DNA from: Pelomonas aquatica
GTDB lineage: Bacteria; Pseudomonadota; Gammaproteobacteria; Burkholderiales; Burkholderiaceae_C
Length of the DNA stretch: 64,000 bases
Reading direction: 5' to 3'
Assembly: GCF_026712205.1 (NCBI RefSeq)
Contig: NZ_JAPPUW010000012.1
Location: forward strand, 62,001-126,000
The position numbers were made by a program, and so were the translations under genes. Below, piece after piece: positions 1 through 7,742 of this stretch (position 1 is its first letter; each line of letters opens with the position of its first letter). The notes beneath the pieces are model-generated. The model had not been told where the DNA came from and did no database searches. It saw nothing but the letters and a program-made list of their open reading frames with translations.

Positions 1-2530
1 TCTCGGCGGGCATTCGGAGGCCGTGCTGATGCACAAGTTGCCGACGCTCCAGCTCCAACGCAGCCCGTGCCCGCAATTCGCTGAATCGCGGGCGCTGGCT
101 GGCCGGATTCCAGTTGGCTGGCAGTAGAAGGGCCTCATCGAGCCGCGCCATGGCGCGCTCCGGTGCCATTTGCCTCGCCTCCCACAGGGCCAGCACATAC
201 CGGACGACGGCCGAAGGCGCCTTCACCGAGGCCAACAAACCTTGCAAGGCCTGCGCCCTCGCCCGCTGCTCGGGCAAAGGCGTTGCCGGGGCCTGCAGCG
301 CAGACAACAGCCCGAGAGCCTCTCGATCCAGCAGCAGACGGCGCCAGCGCTGGTTGCTTCCATCCCCAGCCACCGCCTCGCGCAGCAAGGCCCTGGCCTC
401 TCGATCGGCGGCAACGGCCTCGCCGGGGCGGGCCAGAGCATTCAGCGCATAGGCGCGCCAGCCGAGCGCGAGGGCCTGGTCTACCTTGGGCAGCAAATCG
501 CGCGGATGCGCCGCGCTACGGCGGGCCTGAAGCGCCAGGAGCTCATCTCCGAGTGCCAGTGCATCGGCCGCGCGCCCACCGGCCACAGCCGTCTCGACGG
601 CCCAGACCAAGTCGTCGTTGAGCTTCTTCTGGTACTCCTCGGTATCGGGATGCCGTGCATGGAGGCTGCGCGAAGCCTCTAACGCGGCGTCGAACTGCCG
701 TCGGGCTTCATCGAGCGACAGCGAGAGCAAGGCCAGGACACCCAAATTCAGCCGGGCGTGTGACAACTCCAGCACCGGTTCCTCGGCGCCGGGCATCCGG
801 TCAACCCATTGCTGAGCAATCTCCCGGTAACGACTCCAATGCTGTGCGGCATCGGCGGATCGGCCCCGCTGCAAGGCCAACTCGCCCATCCAAAATGCCA
901 ACTGCGTGCCTTGACGCAGCACGGCCTCGTCTGCGGGCGACTGCCGCTGGGCCTGCTGCAGCCAGCGCTCGGCCGACGTCAGCGCTTCAGATGCCAGACC
1001 GAAGCGCTCTTTCTGCAATTGGACCTCGGCCAGGATCAGAAGCGCCTTGACACGCTTGAGCAGGTCGTCGATGGACACCGCCTGCCTGGGGTCCGGATCG
1101 CCCAGCACCTGCAAGGCCTGCTGGCCAATGCTCTCGAGCAGCGACAGCCTCCCCACCGGCCTCAGCTCATTGGCCATCTCCCCGAGTAGATAGGACAGCA
1201 AGGCCTCCGCCTGGCCGCGCCGCGCCTGTGCCTGCTGCTCGGCCACTTTGGCCCGCTGCGCCTGCCAGACGCTGACGCCCGTCAACCCGGCCAACGCCAG
1301 CACCGCCAGCGCGCCAAAACCCACCGCAAGCCGATGCCGCCGCACAAACCGCCCCAGCACATAGACCCGGCTATCCGGCCGCGCGGCGATGGGCTCGTGA
1401 GCGAGCCAGCGGCCCAGGTCGTCGGCCAGGGCCTGGGCGTTGGCATAGCGCTCGGCGGGCTTCTTCTTCAGCGCCTTGGCGAGGATGGTGTCCAGGTCAC
1501 CCTTGAGCAGCCTGGCCTGGCGAGCCAGCGCGAGGTCGCCGGACTCGGCAGCGACGCTGGAGAGCCGCCGCGGCTGCAGCTCGACGACGGCCTTCAGGTG
1601 GTCGAGCTGGGACTGCGTGCCTTCCGCCGTCGGGTGGCGGCCGCCAAGCAGCAGATAGAGCAGCACGCCCAGCGCATAGACGTCGGTGGCCGTGGTCACG
1701 TCGGTCTGCTGCACCTGCTCGGGTGCGGCGAACTGCGGCGTGTAGGCGCTGCCGGCGCGCTGGGTGATCTCGGTCGCGGCGGCGCCGTCCTGGGCCTGGG
1801 CGGCGTCGTCCAGCAGCTTGGCAATGCCGAAGTCCAGCAGCTTGACCTGGCCATCGGCGCTCACCAGGATGTTGCTGGGCTTGAGGTCGCGGTGCAGGAT
1901 CAGGCGCGAGTGCGCATGGGCCACGGCCGCCAGCACGTCGAGGAAGAGCCGGATGCGCGCCGCGACGTCCAGGCCCTGCTGCTGGCAATGGCGGTCGATG
2001 GGCAGTCCTTCGACGTACTCCAGCACCAGATAGGGCTGGCTGCCCTCGTGCACGCCGGCGTCCAGCAGCCGCGCGATGTGCGGGTGCGAGAGGCGGCCGA
2101 GGATCTGGCCTTCGCGCGCGAAGCGGGCCGCGCCGCCACTGCTGCCGAACAGGCCGGACTGCAGGAACTTGATGGCAACGTCGCCCTCGAAGCGGCCGTC
2201 GGCCCGGTGCGCCAGCCAGACCGTGCCCATGCCACCCCGGCCCAGCTCGCGCTGCAGCACATAGGGCCCGATGTGCTGGCCGGCCAGGTCGGGCGGCTCG
2301 TCGGGGGACGCCAGCGTGTCGATGACCGCGCGGGCCGCTGGCATGTCCAGGAAGCCCTGCAGGTCCAGCGACGCGTCCTGCGCGAGCATGGCGGCGAGCC
2401 TGTCGGCCAGCGCCGCGTCCTGCGTGCGCAGCTCGGCCAGGCGCCGGCTGCGTGCGGGCTCGGCCAGGTCGAGCAGTTCGTCGAGCAGGGGGCTCAGCAC
2501 GGCCCACTGCTGCTTGTCGATGGCTGTCAT
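1..2530 (-). CDS. Membrane Ser/Thr protein kinase (C-terminus beyond window)
   Basis: Hanks-type kinase that would phosphorylate Ser/Thr on partner proteins from the inner membrane. After about 80 N-terminal residues the kinase domain shows a glycine-rich loop (GRGGMGTVWLA), VAIKF lysine, HRDLKPSNIL catalytic loop, DFGIAKLL metal-binding motif and FAAPEQ. About 360 residues in, a hydrophobic stretch (LAVGFGALAVLALAGLTGV) is a single membrane segment. The remaining 400 or so residues are Ala/Leu-rich helices resembling TPR-like sensor regions. No in-frame stop occurs before the window edge, so the gene is partial. The ATG lies 13 bases after the sigma factor gene, so the two form an operon. 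Kinase activity is predicted from intact motifs; the signal it senses is unknown. Confidence 0.93.
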   Translation of the reverse strand, partial: MTAIDKQQWAVLSPLLDELLDLAEPARSRRLAELRTQDAALADRLAAMLAQDASLDLQGFLDMPAARAVIDTLASPDEPPDLAGQHIGPYVLQRELGRGGMGTVWLAHRADGRFEGDVAIKFLQSGLFGSSGGAARFAREGQILGRLSHPHIARLLDAGVHEGSQPYLVLEYVEGLPIDRHCQQQGLDVAARIRLFLDVLAAVAHAHSRLILHRDLKPSNILVSADGQVKLLDFGIAKLLDDAAQAQDGAAATEITQRAGSAYTPQFAAPEQVQQTDVTTATDVYALGVLLYLLLGGRHPTAEGTQSQLDHLKAVVELQPRRLSSVAAESGDLALARQARLLKGDLDTILAKALKKKPAERYANAQALADDLGRWLAHEPIAARPDSRVYVLGRFVRRHRLAVGFGALAVLALAGLTGVSVWQAQRAKVAEQQAQARRGQAEALLSYLLGEMANELRPVGRLSLLESIGQQALQVLGDPDPRQAVSIDDLLKRVKALLILAEVQLQKERFGLASEALTSAERWLQQAQRQSPADEAVLRQGTQLAFWMGELALQRGRSADAAQHWSRYREIAQQWVDRMPGAEEPVLELSHARLNLGVLALLSLSLDEARRQFDAALEASRSLHARHPDTEEYQKKLNDDLVWAVETAVAGGRAADALALGDELLALQARRSAAHPRDLLPKVDQALALGWRAYALNALARPGEAVAADREARALLREAVAGDGSNQRWRRLLLDREALGLLSALQAPATPLPEQRARAQALQGLLASVKAPSAVVRYVLALWEARQMAPERAMARLDEALLLPANWNPASQRPRFSELRARAALELERRQLVHQHGLRMPAE

Positions 2531-2543
2531 GGAGCTGCCCGCA

Positions 2544-3098
2544 TCAGCCGCGCAGGCTCGCGGCCAGGAAGAGGCGCGCCTTCTGCCAGTCGCGCTGCAC
2601 GGTGCGCTCGGTGACGCCCAGGGCCTCGGCGATGTCGCGCTCGGCCAGGCCGGCGAAGTAGCGCATCTCCACGACCTGGGCCAGGCGCGGCTCGGCCTGG
2701 CCCAGCTCGTCCAGCGCTTCGTGCACCTTCAGCACGTCGTCGTCGGCCTGCGGCGTGTGCTCGGCCACCGCGGTATCGAGCGTCAGCATCTGCTGGCCGC
2801 CACCTCGCCGGTCGGCCTGACGGGCCCGCACGAGGTCGACGACGACACTGCGCATCGCACGGGCGGCGTAGGCCAGGAAATGCCGGCGATCGGGGTAGTC
2901 CTGGCCCTGCAGGTCGGCCAGACGCAGCCAGACCTCGTGCACCAGGGCCGTGGTGTCCAGCAGCGTCATGCCGCCGGACTGGCGCAGGTGGCGCCGCGCC
3001 TGCCGGCGCAGGTCGTCGTACAGGGCCGCCACCACCCGGTCGCCGGCGGCCCGGTCGCCCTGCGACGCGGCCTTCAGCATTTGGGTGATGTCCTGCAT
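2544..3098 (-). CDS. ECF-type RNA polymerase sigma factor, kinase-linked
   Basis: 184-residue alternative sigma factor of the kind described by Pfam Sigma70_ECF/TIGR02999, often encoded next to Ser/Thr kinases. Region 2 spans roughly residues 15-95 and region 4 roughly 130-180, with a helix-turn-helix around AEALGVTERTVQRDWQKAR. In region 2.2, where ordinary ECF factors carry an acidic DAED-like motif, this one reads LLDTTALVHEVWLRL, with Thr49-Thr50. In the related EcfP/PknT pair of Vibrio, Thr phosphorylation in this region is reported to switch the sigma factor on. I chose ATG at 3098 because the longer reading frame upstream has no family-like sequence. No anti-sigma gene is adjacent; the kinase downstream is the likely regulator. 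Confidence 0.9.
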   Translation of the reverse strand: MQDITQMLKAASQGDRAAGDRVVAALYDDLRRQARRHLRQSGGMTLLDTTALVHEVWLRLADLQGQDYPDRRHFLAYAARAMRSVVVDLVRARQADRRGGGQQMLTLDTAVAEHTPQADDDVLKVHEALDELGQAEPRLAQVVEMRYFAGLAERDIAEALGVTERTVQRDWQKARLFLAASLRG

Positions 3099-3275
3099 GG
3101 CGCGCACTCTAGCCGCTGATCGTGCCGGCCTAACCTGCCGGCACCCGGGAAACCCCGGGCCGGCGGCCTTGTCGCGAAGTTTTTTTGCGGGCCATGTCGG
3201 GTTTCGTGCCGGCACGGCGTTTTAACGGAATGAGGGCCCAGTCCGCCGAACGCCAGGGAGGCCGGCAAGGATCGG

Positions 3276-3881
3276 ATGCAGCCGGCGGACCAGGCCCTCA
3301 ACTCCCCAACCACCCGCAGCCCCCCCATGCCCCTGGCCAGCAGCCCCCCCGACAGCGCCCCGGCGACGCCTCGTGCGGCGCCCACGCCGCCGCAGCGCGT
3401 CGAATCCACGATGCAGCTCGAGATCGCCCTCATCCGCCATCTGGCCCGCAGCCGCCGCCAGGGCGACCTGATGGCCCTGCTGTGGATCGAGGTCGAGCTG
3501 CTGACGCATCTCGGCCCCGCGCCGGACGGCGGCATGCGCGAGGCCGTGGCCCAGGCGCTGGGCGCGCGGCTGCAGCACCGCGTGCGCCGCACCGACCTCG
3601 TCTTCCAGGTCGGCGACACGGGCTTCGCCGTGCTGCTGGACGCCGACAAGGCCGGCGCCGAACTCGTGGAGAAGCGCCTGTCCGAGCAGCTGCGCGGCCC
3701 CTACGGCATGGGCCGCAGCCAAGCCCATGTCCACATCAGCATCGGCCTGGCCATTTCCTCGGAGGCCTGCCGCCAGGGCAGCGGCCTCGTGCAATGCGCG
3801 ATGGACGACGTCTACACCCACCGGCCAACGCCGCCCGCCCCCGCGCCGCTGGCGGTCGCTGACGCGGCCAACAGCGTCTAG
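3276..3881 (+). CDS. Degenerate GGDEF-domain protein
   Basis: 201 residues. The first 45 are Pro/Ala-rich and probably disordered. Residues 46-165 align in pattern with a GGDEF domain: RRTDLVFQVGDTGFAVLL sits where R-x-x-D-x-x-x-R-x-GGDEF-x-x-LL is expected, followed by HVHISIGLA, which matches the usual strand 'vTvSiGvA'. The signature has become GDTGF, so two of the catalytic and metal-binding positions are gone and diguanylate cyclase activity is unlikely. It may bind a nucleotide or a partner, or be a remnant. AAGGA lies about five bases before the chosen ATG. It faces the sigma factor across a 177-base divergent gap and ends convergently with livF, the two stop codons sharing the palindrome CTAG. 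Confidence 0.7.
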   Translation: MQPADQALNSPTTRSPPMPLASSPPDSAPATPRAAPTPPQRVESTMQLEIALIRHLARSRRQGDLMALLWIEVELLTHLGPAPDGGMREAVAQALGARLQHRVRRTDLVFQVGDTGFAVLLDADKAGAELVEKRLSEQLRGPYGMGRSQAHVHISIGLAISSEACRQGSGLVQCAMDDVYTHRPTPPAPAPLAVADAANSV

Positions 3882-4588
3882 ACCTCCAGCCACTCCTTGC
3901 GGATGTAGGCGTTGGCGCGCAACTCCGCCGGGCTGCCTTCGAAGACGATGCGGCCGTGGCCCATCACATAGCAGCGCTCGGAGATCTCCAGCGCGATGGC
4001 CAGCTTCTGCTCGACGAGCAGCACGCCCAGGCCGCGCTTCCTGAGCTCCTTCAGGTATTCGGCCACCAGCTCGACGATCTTGGGCGCCAGACCCTCGGTG
4101 GGCTCGTCGATCATGATGAGGTCGGGGTCGCCCATCAGCGTGCGGCAGAGCGTCAGCATCTGCTGCTCGCCGCCCGACAGCACGCCGGCCTCGGTGTGCT
4201 GGCGCTCCTTCAGCCGCGGGAACATGCGATACATGTCGTCGAAGCCCCAGCGCGGGTTCTTCTTCCCATGCTTCTCGCCCAGCAACAGGTTCTGGTGCAC
4301 GGTGAGCTTGGGGAAGATGTCGCGGTTCTCCGGCACGTAGCCGATGCCGAGGTGGGCGATCTCGTAGGCCTTGCGGCCCACCAGTTCCGCGTCGCCGAAC
4401 TTGACGGAGCCCTTGGCGTCGACCTGGCCCATGATGGTTTTGACCATCGTCGAGCGGCCCGCGCCGTTACGGCCCAACAGGCTGACGATCTCGCCCGGGT
4501 TCACCTGCAGGCTGACGCCGTGCAGCACATGGCTCTTGCCGTAGAAGGCGTGGAGGTTGTCGAGTTTGAGGGTGCGCGCTTCGCTCAT
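3878..4588 (-). CDS. livF: Branched-chain amino acid-type ABC transporter ATPase LivF
   Basis: 236-residue cytoplasmic ATPase subunit of a LivFGHM-type importer. Motifs in order: Walker A at about residues 37-45, signature LSGGEQQM, Walker B LIMIDEPTEGLAP, and the switch histidine region replaced by VEQK as is normal for LivF. Walker A reads GRNGAGRST, with Arg in place of the invariant Lys. This is unusual for ABC ATPases in general, although I recall such variants among LivF proteins of Burkholderiales. The ATG overlaps the livG stop as ATGA, so translation is coupled. It is the last gene of the six-gene ligase-liv cassette. Confidence 0.93.
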   Translation of the reverse strand: MSEARTLKLDNLHAFYGKSHVLHGVSLQVNPGEIVSLLGRNGAGRSTMVKTIMGQVDAKGSVKFGDAELVGRKAYEIAHLGIGYVPENRDIFPKLTVHQNLLLGEKHGKKNPRWGFDDMYRMFPRLKERQHTEAGVLSGGEQQMLTLCRTLMGDPDLIMIDEPTEGLAPKIVELVAEYLKELRKRGLGVLLVEQKLAIALEISERCYVMGHGRIVFEGSPAELRANAYIRKEWLEV

Positions 4589-5361
4589 GCTGCCGCTGCC
4601 TGTGTTTCTGCGAGCACCGAGCCCAGATAGGCCTCCTGCACGCGCGCATTCGCCCGCACGGCATCCGGCGTGTCGAAGGCGATGACCTCGCCATAGACCA
4701 GCACGGCGATCTTGTCCGCGAGGCCGAACACCACGCCCATGTCGTGCTCCACGGTCAGCAGGGTCTTGCCCTCGGTGACGTCGCGGATCAGCTGGATGAA
4801 GCGCTTGGTCTCGCTCTTGCTCATGCCGGCCGTGGGCTCGTCGAGCAGGATCACGCTGGAGCCACCGGCGATGGTGATGCCGATCTCCAGCGCGCGCGCC
4901 TCGGCATAGGTGAGGTTCATGGCCAGCACGTCGCGGCGCCGGTCGAGCTTGATCATTTCCAGGATCTGCTCGGTGCGGTCGTTGGCGTCGTCGAGGTCGG
5001 CCAGGAACTTCCAGAACGCATAGCGGTGGCCCAGGCTCCACAGCACGGCACAGCGGATGTTCTCGAACACCGACAGCCGCGTGAACAGGTTGGAGACCTG
5101 GAAGCTGCGCGACAGGCCCTGGCGGTTGATCTCGTAGGGCCTGTGGCCGTCGATGCGCCGGCCGTGCAGATGGATCTCGCCCGAGGTCGGCGCGAAGCGG
5201 CCGCTGATGAGGTTGAACAGCGTGCTCTTGCCGGCGCCGTTGGGGCCGATGATGGCGACGCGCTCGCCGGGCCGCACGGCCAGGTTGGCGCCGCGGATGA
5301 TCTCGCTCTTGCCGAAGCTCTTGCGCACGTCGCGCAGCTCCAGCGCATAGGACGTGGTCAA
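4585..5361 (-). CDS. livG: Branched-chain amino acid-type ABC transporter ATPase LivG
   Basis: 258-residue ATPase partner of LivF. It has a canonical Walker A (GPNGAGKST), Walker B ILLDEPTAGMS and switch histidine in VEHDMG. The canonical ABC signature is weakly conserved here: the region before Walker B reads LTYAEARALEIG, as is common in LivG. I placed the start at TTG: the sequence TTGA overlaps the livM stop in the same way as the ATGA junction with livF, and GGAGG lies 8 bases upstream. A longer upstream frame has no family resemblance. The canonical Lys here means that at least one of the two ATPase sites has a normal P-loop. Confidence 0.92.
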   Translation of the reverse strand: MTTSYALELRDVRKSFGKSEIIRGANLAVRPGERVAIIGPNGAGKSTLFNLISGRFAPTSGEIHLHGRRIDGHRPYEINRQGLSRSFQVSNLFTRLSVFENIRCAVLWSLGHRYAFWKFLADLDDANDRTEQILEMIKLDRRRDVLAMNLTYAEARALEIGITIAGGSSVILLDEPTAGMSKSETKRFIQLIRDVTEGKTLLTVEHDMGVVFGLADKIAVLVYGEVIAFDTPDAVRANARVQEAYLGSVLAETQAAAA

Positions 5362-6653
5362 AGCGCTTCCCTCCGCTTGATTTCCTTCTCGATGTCTTCC
5401 TGGATCTCGCTCCACTCGTGCACGTACTGGCGGCGCACCAGCTCGAACAGCGCCGCGCCGACGACGAGCAGCAAGCTGGCGCCGAACCAGGCATCCAGGC
5501 CGGCGCTGTTCAGCGTCGCACCCATGAAGCGCAGCTCCGGTCCCAGGGCCTCGTTGAGCTGGCGGTGGTAGACCATCTCGATCATGGTCGCCGCGCCGAG
5601 CAGCGCCGCGAGGCCGGTACCGGCCAGCGCGAGATACGAGGTCCACAGCTTCTTCAGCTTGCCGAAGGCCGCGACGCGCAGGTTCATCAGGATCAGGCTG
5701 GCCAGGCCGCCCGGCGCGTACATGACCATGAACAGGAAGATCAGGCCCAGGTAGAGCAGCCAGGCCTGGGTCAGCTCCGACAGCAGCACGCCGCAGATGA
5801 CCATCAGCACCGCGCCGATGATGGGGCCGAAGAAGACCGTGGCGCCGCCCAGGAAGGTGAACAGCAGATAGGCGCCGGAGCGCGTCGCATGCAGCACCTC
5901 GCCGTTGACGATCTCGGTGTTGATGGCGCCCAGGCCCCCGGCGATGCCGGCGAAGAAGCCCGAGATCGTGAAGGCCATGAAGCGCACCCAGTGCGTGTCG
6001 TAGCCGACGAACTCGACGCGCTCGGGGTTGTCGCGCACCGCGTTCAGCATGCGGCCCAGCGGCGTGCGCGTCAGCGCGAACATCGCGGCCGTGCAGACGA
6101 AGCAGTAGACGGCGACCAGGTAGTAGACCTGGATCTGCGGCCCGAACGTGATGCCCAGCAGCGGCTTGCCGATGACGCGGTTGCTGGACACGCCGCCCTC
6201 GCCGCCGGAGAACTCCGGCAGCATCAGCGCCAGCGCGAACACCAGCTCGCCGATGCCCAGCGTGATCATCGCGAACGGCGTGCCGGCCTTCTTCGTCGAC
6301 ACATAACCCAGCAACGCAGCGCAGGACAAGCCTGCCACGCCGCCGACGAGAGGGATCAGGCCGACCGGCAGACCCAGCGTGCCGGCGCCGGCCATGTTCA
6401 GCGCATGGATGGAGAGGAAGGCGCCCATGCCGCTGTAGACCGCGTGGCCGAAGCTCAGCATGCCGCCCTGGCCGAGCAGCATGTTGTAGGCCAGGCAGGC
6501 AATGACGCCGATGCCCATCTGCGTGAGCATGGTCTGCGCGAGGCCGCTGGTCCAGATGCGCGGCGCGACGAAGAGCGCCAGCGCGAACAGGCTCCAGATG
6601 GCCCAGCGCCCGACGTTGTAGGGCTTGAAGTGGAATTCCTTGGCCTGGCTCAT
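5358..6653 (-). CDS. livM: Branched-chain amino acid-type ABC permease LivM
   Basis: 431-residue inner-membrane permease with about ten hydrophobic segments. The family core LLGQGGMLSFGHAVYSGMGA occurs near residue 60, and the EAA-like cytoplasmic loop near TPLGRMLNAVRDNPERVEFVG. The protein is longer than the classic E. coli LivM at the C-terminus, ending in a hydrophobic segment and a charged tail (EIQEDIEKEIKRREAL). The ATG overlaps the livH stop by one base (TGATG). It pairs with LivH to form the translocation path. Confidence 0.94.
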   Translation of the reverse strand: MSQAKEFHFKPYNVGRWAIWSLFALALFVAPRIWTSGLAQTMLTQMGIGVIACLAYNMLLGQGGMLSFGHAVYSGMGAFLSIHALNMAGAGTLGLPVGLIPLVGGVAGLSCAALLGYVSTKKAGTPFAMITLGIGELVFALALMLPEFSGGEGGVSSNRVIGKPLLGITFGPQIQVYYLVAVYCFVCTAAMFALTRTPLGRMLNAVRDNPERVEFVGYDTHWVRFMAFTISGFFAGIAGGLGAINTEIVNGEVLHATRSGAYLLFTFLGGATVFFGPIIGAVLMVICGVLLSELTQAWLLYLGLIFLFMVMYAPGGLASLILMNLRVAAFGKLKKLWTSYLALAGTGLAALLGAATMIEMVYHRQLNEALGPELRFMGATLNSAGLDAWFGASLLLVVGAALFELVRRQYVHEWSEIQEDIEKEIKRREAL

Positions 6654-7669
6654 CAGTCCTCCCGGGTTCCCAAGAGGCCCTTGGGCCGGAAGATCAGGAT
6701 CAGCACCATCAGCAGATAGGGCAGGATCTGGGCGACGTCCTTCAGCGCCAGGCGCAGCACCGGGTAGCCGGGCGTGTCGGGCGTGACCGTCACGCCCAGC
6801 GCCGTCAACGCGGAGGCCAGCGATGCGTCCACCGTCAGCGGCAGGGTCTGCAGCAGGCCGATGACGAGCGAACCGACGAAGGCGCCGGCCAGCGAGCCGA
6901 TGCCGCCGACGACCACGACGACGAAGATGATGGAGCCGACGATGACGGCCATGTTCGGCTCGGTCACGAAGGTGATGCCGCCGATGACGCCGGCCAGCGC
7001 CGCCAGCGCGCAGCCGCTGCCGAACACCAGCATCAGCACGCGCGGCACGTTGTGGCCCAGGGCCTCGACCATCTCGGGATGGGTCAGCGAGGCCTGGATG
7101 ACGAGGCCGACGCGGGTGCGCGTCAGCAGCAGCCACAGGCCCACGAGCATCAGCAGCGCGACCAGCATCATGAAGGCGCGCGTCAGCGGGAAGGTCGAGC
7201 ACAGCGCCGCCGCGCACAGCTCGGGCGCCGCCTTGCCGAGCGCGAAGGACAGGCCCCGGCCCGGCGCCGAGATGAGGGTGAAGGCCGAGCCCTGCAGCTC
7301 CGGCGGCGGCGTGAAGGGCACGGCCGTGCGGCCCCAGACCAGCTGCACCAGCTCCAGGATGACGTAGGACAGGCCGAAGGTGATGAGCAGCTCGGGCACA
7401 TGGCCGAACTTGTGCACGCGCCGCAGCGCCAGACGCTCGAAGGCCGCGCCCATCGCGCCGACGACCAGCGGCGCCAGCAGCAGCGCCGGCCAGAAGCCGA
7501 CGACGCCCACCAGCGAGTAGGCGACATAGGCGCCCACCATGTAGAAGCTCGCGTGCGCGAAGTTCAGCACGCCCATCATGCTGAAGATCAGCGTCAGCCC
7601 GGAGCTGAGCATGAACAGCAGCAGGCCGGACGACAGGCCGTTCAGCAGGTTGATGAAGACTTGATCCAA
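6653..7669 (-). CDS. livH: Branched-chain amino acid-type ABC permease LivH
   Basis: 338-residue inner-membrane permease. The N-terminus DQVFINLLNGLSSGLLLFML followed by LIFSMMGVLNFAHASFYMVG is typical of LivH. No ATG lies near the conserved N-terminus. I chose TTG at 7669 because family members begin almost exactly at this residue; another TTG 39 bases upstream is possible. No strong ribosome binding site is visible for either. It lies 73 bases after the binding-protein gene, with a strong stem-loop in that gap. Confidence 0.88.
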   Translation of the reverse strand: MDQVFINLLNGLSSGLLLFMLSSGLTLIFSMMGVLNFAHASFYMVGAYVAYSLVGVVGFWPALLLAPLVVGAMGAAFERLALRRVHKFGHVPELLITFGLSYVILELVQLVWGRTAVPFTPPPELQGSAFTLISAPGRGLSFALGKAAPELCAAALCSTFPLTRAFMMLVALLMLVGLWLLLTRTRVGLVIQASLTHPEMVEALGHNVPRVLMLVFGSGCALAALAGVIGGITFVTEPNMAVIVGSIIFVVVVVGGIGSLAGAFVGSLVIGLLQTLPLTVDASLASALTALGVTVTPDTPGYPVLRLALKDVAQILPYLLMVLILIFRPKGLLGTRED

Positions 7670-7695
7670 GACAGCAGCCGGCAGGGTCCAGGGAT

Positions 7696-7720
7696 CGCGC
7701 CGCCGCAAGCGGGCGGCGCG
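7696..7720 (-). promoter_or_regulatory. Intercistronic stem-loop between binding-protein and livH genes
   Basis: Perfect 9-bp inverted repeat CGCGCCGCC / GGCGGCGCG around a 7-base loop, in the gap after the substrate-binding protein gene. It lacks a T-tract. Stem-loops at this place in binding-protein operons often stabilise the upstream mRNA or cause partial termination, raising the binding protein above the permease; that role is inferred here. Confidence 0.55.
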
Positions 7721-7742
7721 GTCGAGTCAGGCGCTCAGGCGG

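Noticed and set aside
1334-2614. Plus-strand open frame of about 420 codons opposite the Ser/Thr kinase
   Set aside because: Opposite strand carries all canonical kinase motifs; this frame has no recognisable domain and atypical composition.
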